Made by a program: the position numbers and the translations under genes. 64,000 nt of DNA from Bacillota bacterium (GTDB lineage Bacteria; Bacillota; Clostridia; Acetivibrionales; DSM-1351), in assembly GCA_023460955.1 (NCBI GenBank), contig JAEWOH010000002.1:1-64000 (forward strand), written 5' to 3'. A model generated the notes under the pieces. The model ran no database searches and was not told where the DNA came from. It was given only the letters and a program-made list of their open reading frames with translations. Every line of letters starts with the position of its first letter. The first letter of the stretch is position 1. Of the stretch, positions 8,700-17,438 are shown in pieces.

Positions 8700-9116
8700 T
8701 TATTCACCGATTATTTTTACCAAAACCCTTTTCTCTCTTTTACCATCATATTCACCGTAAAAAATTTGCTCCCAGGTACCAAAATCAAGTTTCCCGTTTG
8801 TTATAGCTACAACGGCTTCGCGGCCCATGATTTGTCTCTTAAGGTGGGCATCGGCATTATCCTCATACCCATTATGTTTGTATTGGGTATACGGTTTTTC
8901 AGGAGCAAGAGTTTCAAGCCATTTTTCAAAATCCTGATGTAGTCCCGGCTCATCGTCATTAATAAATACACTGGCAGTGATATTCATTGCATTAACTAAA
9001 ACCATACCTTCCTTTATTCCACTTTCATCTATACACTTCTGAACCTGTGCAGTTATATTTATATATGCTCTGCGCTTTGGAGTATTAAAGAATAGTTCCT
9101 TCCTGTAGGATTTCAT
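8700..9116 (-). CDS. YjbQ family protein (UPF0047)
   Basis: 138 aa, full family length. Conserved blocks: LVNAMNITASVFINDDEPGLHQDFEKWLE, the H-N-x-x-E-D-N-A-D-A-H-L-K segment (about residues 80-93) and GKLDFGTWEQIFYGEYDG near the end. The family forms a trimeric beta-structure with a putative metal site from the conserved His, Asp and Glu; weak thiamine-phosphate-synthase activity has been reported for members, but the true role is unsettled. Starts 26 bp after the TetR gene, so it is in the same transcript. Confidence 0.9.
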   Translation of the reverse strand: MKSYRKELFFNTPKRRAYINITAQVQKCIDESGIKEGMVLVNAMNITASVFINDDEPGLHQDFEKWLETLAPEKPYTQYKHNGYEDNADAHLKRQIMGREAVVAITNGKLDFGTWEQIFYGEYDGKREKRVLVKIIGE

Positions 9117-9142
9117 TCAGTGTCCCGCCTTTCACCAAAATT

Positions 9143-9778
9143 TCACTCTTTCTTATACAATCCGTACTTTACCATTTCAACAAACTCAAACTGTTCCTTA
9201 ATCATTAAATCGAGTTCTTCATTAGATAGCTTGGTAGCTTTTCCCTTTGCCATTTTTACATATTTATTATATAGGGAATCAAGGAAAATAATAATAAATT
9301 CAACAGCTTTATTCTTATCAATATCTTCCCTAAATTTTGAATAGTCCAGATTCTCAAAAACATTTGGCATAGTTTGAGCGAAAATCTTTTGATATCTGGA
9401 CTGAATTTCTTCTTCCATACCTCTTGGAGTGTCAACAAAAGCTTCCATAACAATCTTGTACATTTGTGGTTCTTCAAGTGCAAGTCTGATCTTAATCATG
9501 CCGCTTTGAATCAACCTTTCAAATATATCCTTGGATGGTTCGGCTTCGTATTCATAAAACTTATCCAAAAAGCGATTTATTGATATATCTATTAAGTACA
9601 GATAAATATTTCTCTTATTCTCAAAGTAATGGAAAAGTAAACCCTTGGATATACCAGCCTTGCTTACAATGCTGTTTGTAGAAGCATTTTCATATCCATT
9701 GTCAGAAAATTCTTCGAGACATGCTTTTATTATTTTATTTTTCTTTTCCTCGTTAAGCTTATCAAAAGCAGGATTCAA
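9143..9778 (-). CDS. TetR-family transcriptional repressor
   Basis: About 211 aa. The N-terminal TetR helix-turn-helix reads KIIKACLEEFSDNGYENASTNSIV...GISKGLLFHYFENKRNIYLYL; the C-terminal part is an all-helical ligand domain. I prefer the TTG at 9778, preceded by AGAGGAGAG at ideal spacing, which gives the common MNPAFDKL start of clostridial relatives. A TTG at 9823 that overlaps the permease stop is possible. Third gene of the ABC operon; two identical-type palindromes over the promoter at 11601-11663 are the probable operators, giving autoregulation and control of the exporter. Confidence 0.92.
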   Translation of the reverse strand: MNPAFDKLNEEKKNKIIKACLEEFSDNGYENASTNSIVSKAGISKGLLFHYFENKRNIYLYLIDISINRFLDKFYEYEAEPSKDIFERLIQSGMIKIRLALEEPQMYKIVMEAFVDTPRGMEEEIQSRYQKIFAQTMPNVFENLDYSKFREDIDKNKAVEFIIIFLDSLYNKYVKMAKGKATKLSNEELDLMIKEQFEFVEMVKYGLYKKE

Positions 9779-9815
9779 GTTGTTCTCTCCTCTTAACCTT
9801 CCTTTGTTTGGTGTC

Positions 9816-10619
9816 TTACGCAATTATATCCTTTTTATTATATAATATATATGTCGCAAAAGTACATCCAACTGTGATTAAAACCATTATGGCAATATAA
9901 ACAGGATCAATTGCCTTATTTGTAATTATATCTGCACCATCCACGTATTTAAAGGGTGTAAAATACTTAAGAAAACTTACTTCTTGTGAAATAGCTGCAA
10001 TTATGCTGATAAAATAAAATCCAAGAACAACTCCCACACCTAGCGGTATATTGACTCGTGCCTTTACATAAAAAACCGAAATAATTAAGCCCAAAGCTGC
10101 AAAAGTTATCTGCATTAAAACCGGTCCAACAAAAAGCAGCAGCAATACCTGTCTGTTATAGTTCTCACTCTTTACCATTTCGGCTGTTATAAATGAGACT
10201 AAACTTACAGCAATATTAAGAATCAATATATTGGAAAGTACGGCAAGAACTTTTTCAGTAACAATCCTTTTTCTTTTTATTGGCTTTGATAGTAGGAACT
10301 CCACTGTCTTTTCATCCTCTTCCTTGGACAATATGGAGATACCCTGCAGAACTGCAAATATTCCACCCAATATGGTAACCAGCAAATAGCAGTATGTGTT
10401 ATAAAACCCGAGCATTTCAGTAATACTAACCTTATCCAGCCCCATTGCAATTATCATCTCTTTCGGAAATGCCTCCAGCATGGCATTCATCTTGTCCTTC
10501 ATTCCTCCGGTTAAGGATGGAAATAGTAAAAGCATGGAAACATTGTATAAAATCAATATTGAAGTCCAAAGTATTGTCGATCTGCTGTTTTTAATTAATT
10601 CTCTTCTAAATAAAAGCAT
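9816..10619 (-). CDS. ABC-2 type permease
   Basis: 267 aa with about six predicted TMs (roughly 16-36, 75-100, 112-138, 155-180, 185-210, 238-258). The S-K-E-E-D-E-K-T-V-E-F-L-L-S-K-P-I-K-R segment in the first cytoplasmic loop is the typical ABC-2/NatB-like element. It is 29 bp downstream of its ATPase. Together they make a half-size exporter of unknown cargo, controlled by the TetR repressor encoded next. Confidence 0.92.
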   Translation of the reverse strand: MLLFRRELIKNSRSTILWTSILILYNVSMLLLFPSLTGGMKDKMNAMLEAFPKEMIIAMGLDKVSITEMLGFYNTYCYLLVTILGGIFAVLQGISILSKEEDEKTVEFLLSKPIKRKRIVTEKVLAVLSNILILNIAVSLVSFITAEMVKSENYNRQVLLLLFVGPVLMQITFAALGLIISVFYVKARVNIPLGVGVVLGFYFISIIAAISQEVSFLKYFTPFKYVDGADIITNKAIDPVYIAIMVLITVGCTFATYILYNKKDIIA

Positions 10620-10648
10620 TATTACGCCTCCTTTATTGACATCTTGAA

Positions 10649-11524
10649 TTATTTATAATAGTGCATAAAAACTTCCTCAAGCTGAGGTTCTTCTATGCCT
10701 AAGTTAATAACCGTATATTCATAAAGCTTTTTTACAATGTTATCTATTAAACCGCTGTATAAGAATTCAACATTGTTTTCGTAGGAAATAAGATTTACAA
10801 CACCTGGGAATCCTCTAAAAGCCTCATTATCAGGCTTATCAAACTCGATTTTTACTTTTTTATAGTTACTTGCCCGTAAATTATCTATAGATTCAACCTT
10901 TAAGATTTGACCATCTTTAATAATTGCAACTCTATCGCACATCCTCTGAACTTCTGTAAGAATATGAGAAGAGAAAAATATAGTCGCACCTTTTTTATTT
11001 TCCTCCTTTAATATTTCAAAAAATCTGTTCTGCATTAATGGATCAAGCCCGCTTGTGGGCTCATCAAGAATGAGCAGTTTGGGTTCATGCAGCAGAGCCT
11101 GAACTATACCAACCTTCTTTTTGTTACCAAAGGACAGTTCCTCCAGCTTTTTGTCAGTATTCAATTCTAACGCTTCACACAGCTCCTTTATTCTTTTTGA
11201 ACAGTCCTTTTTATAAAAGCCGGAGGAATATTTGAGCAAGTCTCTGATCTTCATATCATCGTAATAATGAACTTCCGAAGGCAAGTACCCGACAGATTGC
11301 TTTATTTTTTCACTTTCGGAAAAACAGTTTAATCCGAAGATTCTTGCCTCTCCCTTGGTAGGGTGAATAAAATTAAGCATTGTCCTTATAGTGGTGGACT
11401 TTCCGGCTCCATTCGGGCCTATGAACCCGAAAATCTCACCCTCCACAACTTGCAAATTAACATCAGTTATACCTCTGGAAGTTCCGTACATTTTAGTCAG
11501 GTCGGTCAAATTAATTATACTCAC
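10649..11524 (-). CDS. ABC transporter ATP-binding protein (drug/Na+ export class)
   Basis: 291 aa. Walker A GPNGAGKST at 36-44, signature LSFGNKKK at 129-136 (a variant of LSGGQ common in this class), Walker B LLILDEP at 149-155, switch segment FFSSHIL near 183. A C-terminal extension of about 75 residues follows the ATPase core, as in CcmA/NatA-like exporters. First gene of the TetR-controlled operon; its promoter with two operators is 80-140 bp upstream. Confidence 0.95.
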   Translation of the reverse strand: MSIINLTDLTKMYGTSRGITDVNLQVVEGEIFGFIGPNGAGKSTTIRTMLNFIHPTKGEARIFGLNCFSESEKIKQSVGYLPSEVHYYDDMKIRDLLKYSSGFYKKDCSKRIKELCEALELNTDKKLEELSFGNKKKVGIVQALLHEPKLLILDEPTSGLDPLMQNRFFEILKEENKKGATIFFSSHILTEVQRMCDRVAIIKDGQILKVESIDNLRASNYKKVKIEFDKPDNEAFRGFPGVVNLISYENNVEFLYSGLIDNIVKKLYEYTVINLGIEEPQLEEVFMHYYK

Positions 11525-11600
11525 TGTATCAGCTCCTTTTCACCATGTTGACATTCCACTTTAGATAATAACAATAAATAATATTAAATATATTCCACAT

Positions 11601-11619
11601 AATTGACCATTGAGTCAAT
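11601..11619. promoter_or_regulatory. TetR operator 1 (predicted)
   Basis: ATTGAC-N6-GTCAAT palindrome (arms 11602-11607 and 11614-11619). Identical arms recur 42 bp away, and the operon downstream encodes a TetR regulator. Assignment is inference from symmetry and position. Confidence 0.75.
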
Positions 11620-11632
11620 CATATTTGTCTTA

Positions 11633-11661
11633 ATTATAATCGCAATTGACCATGTAGTCAA
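11633..11661 (-). promoter_or_regulatory. SigA promoter of the ABC/TetR operon
   Basis: On the minus strand TTGACT (11656-11661), a 17-bp spacer and TATAAT (11633-11638): near-perfect SigA consensus. The -35 hexamer is one arm of operator 2, so a bound repressor would block RNA polymerase directly. Confidence 0.8.
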
Positions 11662-11663
11662 TT
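11644..11663. promoter_or_regulatory. TetR operator 2 (predicted), over the -35 box
   Basis: AATTGAC-N6-GTCAATT, arms 11644-11650 and 11657-11663. Centre-to-centre distance to operator 1 is 43 bp, close to four helical turns, which places both on one face of the DNA. Confidence 0.78.
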
Positions 11664-11670
11664 ACGAGAT

Positions 11671-11707
11671 AAAAAAATACCAACAACTTATTATTCTGCT
11701 GTTGGTA
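11671..11707 (-). terminator. Rho-independent terminator of the phospholipase C-like gene
   Basis: On the minus strand TACCAACA pairs with TGTTGGTA around a 14-nt loop, followed by seven T. It lies 60 bp past the stop at 11768 and isolates that gene from the operon promoter next to it. Confidence 0.85.
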
Positions 11708-11767
11708 CTTATGGATTACTATTTGGATTAACCATTTGTAATAAGTGATTTAGATTAACTATTTGGA

Positions 11768-12499
11768 TTAACTATTTGATTTAATCGCCATGTTTTCCAT
11801 GCTCAGTACATCATCAAAGAACATTGAAAACAAACCTGCTGTACTCCTCTGCGCCAAGGGAAGTACATACTTTGCCAGTTCATAATATCTTTTCTCATCA
11901 TCAGCAATGTAGGTTAATCTATTATTAACTTTTATTGCATATATCGCATTGTAGCGAATATATTCCTTTATACTATTCAGGTAGCAGCCATTATCATAAG
12001 CAAGATACTCCGGTTTGTTCATAAACGTATCTCTTACAAATTTCTCAAACTTGTGATGCTCCTTTAGAAGCTTTATATTTGCATGCTGCGGCACTGTCAT
12101 ATCCTGAACCAAATGGGCAGCCGCCCCAAGGAAAAACATGGCTTTCTTAATGTTGCCGCCCTGATAGTACCCCAAGGCAAAGGAGTAATAGTTTGAAGCC
12201 AGCGTCAATGCGTTGGTATTTCCGTACAAGCCCCTATCCTTGATTGGGCTATAAAAGTGGCCTGAACTTTTGAAATCCTGGTCGGCCCATACCACACCCA
12301 AATTAAGCTCTGATAAATAAAGTGAGAACAAGCTGAATTGATTATACTTTTTGTCGCTTTTAAGTATTGCAAGAGCCTGAATGTTTATTACCCTGTGAAC
12401 CTTGCATTCAGTGGTAATTATAGCCTTCTTAACTGGGTTAATGGCTTTCATGGTATACTTAAAAAGTTTTCCATATGAATATTCAACAATTTTGGGCAT
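11768..12499 (-). CDS. Zinc-dependent phospholipase C-like protein, no signal peptide
   Basis: 243 aa with the helical zinc PLC fold of clostridial alpha-toxin and Bacillus PC-PLC. Likely zinc ligands: His35, Asp73 (WADQD), His81 (SGHFYSP), His129 and Asp133 (AAAHLVQDMTVPQHA), His139, and the His148/Glu152 pair (HHKFE). The family's N-terminal Trp ligand, exposed by signal cleavage, is not evident: the first 34 residues are not a signal peptide and carry no Trp. So this may be a cytoplasmic or inactive relative. No C2 lipid-binding domain follows. Monocistronic with its own terminator; divergent from a patatin-like gene. Confidence 0.85.
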   Translation of the reverse strand: MPKIVEYSYGKLFKYTMKAINPVKKAIITTECKVHRVINIQALAILKSDKKYNQFSLFSLYLSELNLGVVWADQDFKSSGHFYSPIKDRGLYGNTNALTLASNYYSFALGYYQGGNIKKAMFFLGAAAHLVQDMTVPQHANIKLLKEHHKFEKFVRDTFMNKPEYLAYDNGCYLNSIKEYIRYNAIYAIKVNNRLTYIADDEKRYYELAKYVLPLAQRSTAGLFSMFFDDVLSMENMAIKSNS

Positions 12500-12582
12500 G
12501 AACCCTAACCTCCTTAAAGAAGACCAATGCTTAAACTAACATAATAAATTAATTATCCCCTAAAACACTAAATAAAGCATTA

Positions 12583-12611
12583 TTGAATATACATAAAAAA
12601 AGCGGTATAAT
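12583..12611 (+). promoter_or_regulatory. SigA promoter of the patatin-like gene
   Basis: TTGAAT (12583-12588), 17-bp spacer, TATAAT (12606-12611), about 60 bp upstream of the ATG at 12671. Confidence 0.75.
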
Positions 12612-12670
12612 TCAGTGAGAAAATAGTAAAAGGTATTTATTTACATATTTATTTTAAGGAGTTATTATTA

Positions 12671-13546
12671 ATGGCTAAAGTGAGCTTGGTACTTGAGGGC
12701 GGAGGAATGAGAGGGCTTTATACCGCCGGGGTATTGGACTATTTTATGGATCAGAAGGTTGTTTTCAAAGATATAATCGGTGTCTCTGCAGGAGCTTGTA
12801 ATTCCGTTTCCTATATTTCCGGGCAGCGTGGAAGGAATCTTGAAATAAATGCAGGATATTGTTCCGATAAACGCTATCTAAGCCTATCAGGACTGTTTAC
12901 CAGAGGCTCAATTTTTAATATGGATTTTCTATTTGATGATATACCAAATAAACTTGTGCCCTTTGACTATGAGAAATTCAAAGAATCTGACTGCCGCCTT
13001 ACAGCAGTTTCTACAGACTGTGATACCGGTAAAGCGGTATATACTTCAATTAATGATATGCGTAAAGATGGCTTATATGTCAGAGCCTCCAGCTCTATCC
13101 CTCTAGTTTCTCCCGTTGTTGAGATTGAAGGGAAAAAGTTGGTGGACGGCGGGCCCTCCGATTCAATTCCCATCCGCTATTCGGTTCAAAGTGGCTTTGA
13201 CTTTCATATTGTTATTCTTACCCGCCATAAAGGATACAAAAAGAAAAATAATAAACTTTACCCAGCATTAAAGCTGGGACTTAGGAAATATCCCAATCTG
13301 GCATCAGTGATAAAAAACAGACATTTAGTTTACAACGACAGCATAAATCTCGCTGAACAGTTGGAAAAGGAAAATAAAGTAGTTATTATAAGACCAAAAC
13401 AGCCCGTTAAGATATCAAGATTTGAGAAAAATGCCGACAAGCTAAAAGAGCTCTATCGTGCAGGCTATGAGGATACTGCTGAAAAGTTCGGCCATATCCT
13501 TGAACTATGTCGGGAAGCCGAAAACGTAAGCTTTCAAAATATATAA
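12671..13546 (+). CDS. Patatin-like phospholipase, YjjU type
   Basis: 291 aa. Oxyanion-hole motif EGGGMRG (9-15), nucleophile elbow GVSAG (37-41, Ser39) and the dyad Asp in VDGG (Asp159) are all present, so an active Ser-Asp lipid acyl hydrolase is expected. No signal peptide; cytoplasmic. ATG preceded by AAGGAG. Divergent from the phospholipase C-like gene, so two lipid-hydrolase families share one intergenic region. Physiological substrate unknown. Confidence 0.92.
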   Translation: MAKVSLVLEGGGMRGLYTAGVLDYFMDQKVVFKDIIGVSAGACNSVSYISGQRGRNLEINAGYCSDKRYLSLSGLFTRGSIFNMDFLFDDIPNKLVPFDYEKFKESDCRLTAVSTDCDTGKAVYTSINDMRKDGLYVRASSSIPLVSPVVEIEGKKLVDGGPSDSIPIRYSVQSGFDFHIVILTRHKGYKKKNNKLYPALKLGLRKYPNLASVIKNRHLVYNDSINLAEQLEKENKVVIIRPKQPVKISRFEKNADKLKELYRAGYEDTAEKFGHILELCREAENVSFQNI

Positions 13547-13569
13547 TTGTGTTAATAGGCTACTTAGGT

Positions 13570-13693
13570 AAGAGTTTGGACAGCATATGTAAGAGTTGTA
13601 GCACTAAAAATAAGAGTTTTAACAGCATAAGAAAGAGTTTAGCAGTACTAGTTAAGAAAATGACATCACTGAAGAGTATTAACAGTGTATAGA
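13570..13693. repeat. Imperfect 21-bp tandem repeat, about 6 copies
   Basis: Units beginning AAGAGTTT (consensus AAGAGTTTTAACAGCATAA) start at 13570, 13591, 13612, 13633, 13654 and 13672; the first four steps are exactly 21 bp and the last is 18 bp. It fills the space between the patatin stop and the convergent prepilin peptidase gene. One plus-strand frame reads through as a K-S-L-x-S-I-x heptad, but no ribosome site is seen. Confidence 0.8.
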
Positions 13694-13697
13694 AAAT

Positions 13698-14216
13698 TTA
13701 CAGGAGTATATGTGTGAGCAGCTGAAAACATACACCCGCGGCAACGGCTGGTGACAGTTTTATAACGTGCCGGTTGCCGCTGTTCAGGTTTAGTGTTTGA
13801 TTGCCGCACTGAATACAGTAAAATGATAAGGTAAGCTGTTCTCTAAGTTCCTGGAAGCCCTTCTTTATCTCACCCGAAGAAATTAGTTTTATCATAGCTG
13901 CTATCCCGGCGGCAATAATGGAATAAGCAATAATATATAACCCGTCTTTCCAGCCCACAAGAGCACCAATCGCACTAAACAGTTTTATATCTCCGGCCCC
14001 AAGTAAACTGAAATAAAAGAATGCTCCAAAAATCGCAACGGGTAAAATAATCCCTGCAATACTCATTTTAAAGCCCTCTGAGCCATAAAAATATGTATTC
14101 AATACAATTCCACTTATTGTGCCAGTAAACACATAAACATTTTTTATCTTATAGGTCACAATGTCACATATTACCGAAGGGATTAGCATTAAGAACAATA
14201 TACTATATATAATCAA
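13698..14216 (-). CDS. Prepilin peptidase, TadV/CpaA type (A24 aspartyl protease)
   Basis: 172 aa, multi-TM. The two catalytic aspartates of the A24 family are visible: Asp18 in VICDIVTYKIKN and Asp76 in LLGAGDIKLFSAIG. It processes the Flp pilin and probably the TadE-like pseudopilins at the inner membrane. Last gene of the Tad locus, 17 bp after the FHA gene. A second A24-like gene lies two genes upstream. Confidence 0.92.
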   Translation of the reverse strand: MIIYSILFLMLIPSVICDIVTYKIKNVYVFTGTISGIVLNTYFYGSEGFKMSIAGIILPVAIFGAFFYFSLLGAGDIKLFSAIGALVGWKDGLYIIAYSIIAAGIAAMIKLISSGEIKKGFQELREQLTLSFYCIQCGNQTLNLNSGNRHVIKLSPAVAAGVCFQLLTHILL

Positions 14217-14233
14217 CCTTTTCCCCTCCCAAC

Positions 14234-15730
14234 TTAAACCAAAAATCTGAATTCCTTGTTTGCAAATCTTACAAGGTCATTATTAAATACTATTTGTTTT
14301 GTATTTGGCGTTAACCTTTTATCATTGACAAAGGTACCGTTTTTTGAATTACAGTCCACAATGTAAAAATCGTCGCCCTCTTTAATAACTTCTGAATGAA
14401 TCCTCCCTATGGCACTCCCGCTTATAACGCTATCAACGAGACTCTCCATTCTGCCTAAAAGAAAGCTCTTTTTATTAATTTCTATAATTGAGCTGCCGTC
14501 TGTCGCCTTTAGGCAGGCCCCTTTAAGCACAGGCCTTTTTATGACTTCTGTCTCGCCATGATACAAGGTTTGAACACCTGAAATTTGACTCTTAATTTTA
14601 ACCTGCTCAGCAATTATTGCTTTACTGTCCTTATCAGCAAGGGGAGAAAACCCCTCTTTCATTTTTGCAGTAATAAAACCTGCGGCACCGGCTCCCGGCT
14701 TGTTTTTTACATTTTTCAGCTTCTCCCCCATCAATCTGAAGATAAGGATATCTATACAAACGAATATTACTAAAGCAATAATTGCTGTAAACATTCTGTT
14801 TTGGCCGGCATCAATAAAACCGCTTGAAACGGTAATAATGTAAATGATCAGGAGAACCGGCTGCAGAAGTATGAAAAACAATGCCGGCAAATTCATTTTA
14901 TGAGTTCGGGCTTGGTGATTCTTGCTGCTTAACTGAATATCAGAGGGTGTTTTCCCTTGAAACACCACACTATTGACACACTTACTGTTTTTTGCAATAG
15001 ACTTTTTTTCTGGAACAGGTATTTTAACATTTAAAATACCTGTTTTCTTACATGCGATTTTTTCTATATTGTCATCATTTTTAATTAATGTTGAGGGACT
15101 TTTTTTGCTTTCATCAGGTAGTACAATGTCTGACGAACTTTCAGATTGGCTCATAAATTGATTTCCCAGAAGAAGCTCCAGCTGATTTTTAAAGGCTGTA
15201 AGATTGAAAAAATCATTTCTGAGTATCTCAAGCAACTTTTGTGTAAAGTTATCTGTATTTTCCTCATTAAAATTAACTTTAGAAATAAGCAAGTCTAGGA
15301 AAAAGTTCTTATAATTATTCCTAACACCTGAAAACGGTAAATAAACAAAAGCCAGATCCTGCTTTTCAGGGTCTAGATAAATATATCTTTCATCAAGTAA
15401 AATATTGAAGTCATACAACAGGTACTCATTTAACCGGATAACGTTATTTATTATGTTAAGAAGCATTAATAAAAACTCATTTCTTTTGAACTTCTTTCTT
15501 GATAAGAAACTTAGAAGACTGCATCGGGACGTAACATTATAAAAGCAATTAAATTCTCCAGAAATATTGTTGATGTTAAAATCCAGCAGCCCTCCTATTT
15601 TATTATTAAGAAGCATCTGAACCTGATAATCAAGCAAAAGACTGCTGTCCTTAGGTCTAATCAAAAGGTAATTTGATGTTGAGTTATTTTCAAACATTAC
15701 ATAAAAATCATTATCAAAATTGAAATCCAT
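14234..15730 (-). CDS. DUF6382-FHA domain membrane protein of the Tad locus
   Basis: 498 aa. The N-terminal 190 residues match the DUF6382-type domain found in Firmicute tad loci; a low-complexity linker follows, then two TMs (about 278-300 and 308-328) and a C-terminal FHA domain (about 415-498) with GRMESLVDS, IGRIHSEVI and NSKNGTFVNDKRL, the phosphothreonine-binding signature. No kinase gene is next to it. Probably couples Ser/Thr phosphorylation to pilus assembly (inference). Confidence 0.85.
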   Translation of the reverse strand: MDFNFDNDFYVMFENNSTSNYLLIRPKDSSLLLDYQVQMLLNNKIGGLLDFNINNISGEFNCFYNVTSRCSLLSFLSRKKFKRNEFLLMLLNIINNVIRLNEYLLYDFNILLDERYIYLDPEKQDLAFVYLPFSGVRNNYKNFFLDLLISKVNFNEENTDNFTQKLLEILRNDFFNLTAFKNQLELLLGNQFMSQSESSSDIVLPDESKKSPSTLIKNDDNIEKIACKKTGILNVKIPVPEKKSIAKNSKCVNSVVFQGKTPSDIQLSSKNHQARTHKMNLPALFFILLQPVLLIIYIITVSSGFIDAGQNRMFTAIIALVIFVCIDILIFRLMGEKLKNVKNKPGAGAAGFITAKMKEGFSPLADKDSKAIIAEQVKIKSQISGVQTLYHGETEVIKRPVLKGACLKATDGSSIIEINKKSFLLGRMESLVDSVISGSAIGRIHSEVIKEGDDFYIVDCNSKNGTFVNDKRLTPNTKQIVFNNDLVRFANKEFRFLV

Positions 15731-15796
15731 AAATTAAACACCCCTTTAAACTGTTTAAAACCCAACAAAATTTTGTAATATTACGTTAACTTATAT

Positions 15797-16405
15797 CTAA
15801 ATTGGATGTGACAAAATAATTGTAGCCATTAATATAAACGGTGCAAAAGGTATTTCAGTATTCTTGCTTCCTCTTCTAGCAATTAATAAAAATGTTGAAT
15901 ATGCTCCTGAAATAAGTATCGATAGGCATATAATCAAGATTGCCATTGATAATCCAGTATAAAACCCGGTAACGGTAAGCAACATAAGATCACCTGTCCC
16001 TATTTGACCTTTTGATAAGAAAACCAATACCGTAATTATAATAAATGCCCCCAGACCTCCGCTCAGATGGTTTTTAACAATAAGATCCACTTTGCACACA
16101 TATGAAACATATAAAAATGATATACCTATCAATAAGGCCGCAATAATCAAACATATCGGGATTACCTTTCCTTTTATATCTACTATAGCTGCAATCAACT
16201 GAACTATAAGGATAACTGATATGAAAAATCTATTGCCGGCAAAAGAAGACTCAAATAATATATTAATTTCAGCTAAAACAGTTATTGTTGTAAATATAAA
16301 AATAAATAAGTAGGTTTTTAGATTACTATGTTTACTGATTTTTAGTTTTTTTGTTAATGTTATCATTATTTTCTTCTGCTTTACCTCCTGAACCAGGTTT
16401 CCCAT
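15797..16405 (-). CDS. Second prepilin-peptidase-like protein (A24 family)
   Basis: 202 aa or slightly shorter, about six TMs. Candidate catalytic aspartates are in AAIVDIKGKVIP and GQIGTGDLMLL, the two-Asp arrangement of A24 peptidases, and the EIPFAPFI end resembles the bacterial PilD tail. It lacks the cysteine-rich N-terminal methylase domain. The start is uncertain: ATG 16405 has AAAGG upstream, ATG 16366 is alternative; both overlap the end of the TadE-like gene. Confidence 0.8.
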   Translation of the reverse strand: MGNLVQEVKQKKIMITLTKKLKISKHSNLKTYLFIFIFTTITVLAEINILFESSFAGNRFFISVILIVQLIAAIVDIKGKVIPICLIIAALLIGISFLYVSYVCKVDLIVKNHLSGGLGAFIIITVLVFLSKGQIGTGDLMLLTVTGFYTGLSMAILIICLSILISGAYSTFLLIARRGSKNTEIPFAPFILMATIILSHPI

Positions 16406-17411
16406 AAGCCTTTACAAATCTTAAGATTATACCCTTCTGATATGCATATTTTATACACTTTTCTGTAATTAACTTTTGATTAATTGTAAGCTCTGTTTCA
16501 GGAATTACAATCGTCAGTTCCTTTCTCAGAATTTGGGAACCACCCACTGTTACGCTACCGCAGGTTGCTCCCTCAAATGCACTTAATTTGTTTATATAAC
16601 CATTAATTGTTTTCTCAAAATTTACAGGTTTTGAATAATATGGCTCTTCTGTATCCAAACTCTTAATACTCACAGCAGTACCGTTATGAAACTTTGCTAT
16701 GGTAGGAAAATTAAACGGCAGATTTGCTTCCTGGAGCCTTCTGATTTCCTTGCCCCTTTTCAGATTACTCATATCCCATATGCATTCATTGTCTTCAGGA
16801 CTTTCTTCTAAGCTTTCAACTCCGTATTCTCCAGCCCAAACGCATACCGAAGCGGTCTGCTTGAGCTTTAATTCCGGTAAAATTTGAGAAAGAAAAGGGA
16901 AATTTATTTGATAACTTACCGAAATATCAATACTTCTTCCGTCTGCAAGCATTGTGCTTTCTCCATATTGCAAGCCAGCTAAGCCTTCTGAAACGTATAA
17001 ATTTCTGAGACCCATGTCAGCTTTATTGCTTAGAGAGTCTTCAAGCTGCTTTGCCACAAGATGTTTTGCAGAAGGTATCAATACTAGCTGAGCCCTTGTA
17101 TAATCAGAAGCATTCTTTCCTGCCTCCTTAATACTGGAAGCCAGCCACGAATCCCCTAGGGCATCCTGGATGTTTTCAGACCCTCCGAGCTTTTCAATTC
17201 CGCTAATAATTTCATCTGCATTTGTTTTATAATATAGAAGACTGTAAACGCTCATTTGCCTGGATGCCCCAGAAAGTGCACTTTGAATAATCTCGTTTAC
17301 ATAATATACTTTCATTAAAAAAACGAAAGAAACTATGGTTAGTATAAAAAATGGAAGTATTATTGCAGCCTCTACAGTAATTGAACCTTTGCTTCCTGCT
17401 TTTAATATCAT
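16332..17411 (-). CDS. TadE-like pseudopilin, 359 aa
   Basis: N-terminal GSITVEAAIILPFFILTIVSFVF is the TadE-type class III signal and hydrophobic stem, with the conserved Glu five residues after the likely cleavage site. The remaining 310 residues are extracytoplasmic and have no domain I recognise. It is longer than usual TadE proteins. Sits 27 bp downstream of the DUF5702 gene and overlaps the second prepilin peptidase gene by 74 bp (less if the shorter start is used). Confidence 0.85.
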   Translation of the reverse strand: MILKAGSKGSITVEAAIILPFFILTIVSFVFLMKVYYVNEIIQSALSGASRQMSVYSLLYYKTNADEIISGIEKLGGSENIQDALGDSWLASSIKEAGKNASDYTRAQLVLIPSAKHLVAKQLEDSLSNKADMGLRNLYVSEGLAGLQYGESTMLADGRSIDISVSYQINFPFLSQILPELKLKQTASVCVWAGEYGVESLEESPEDNECIWDMSNLKRGKEIRRLQEANLPFNFPTIAKFHNGTAVSIKSLDTEEPYYSKPVNFEKTINGYINKLSAFEGATCGSVTVGGSQILRKELTIVIPETELTINQKLITEKCIKYAYQKGIILRFVKAYGKPGSGGKAEENNDNINKKTKNQ

Positions 17412-17438
17412 TGTTGCCTCCCAATCAGAATAGAACTG

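Noticed and set aside
13507..13692. 61-codon plus-strand ORF across the 21-bp repeats
   Set aside because: It begins inside the patatin gene in another frame, has no ribosome site, and its composition is explained by the repeat. Listed as a repeat.
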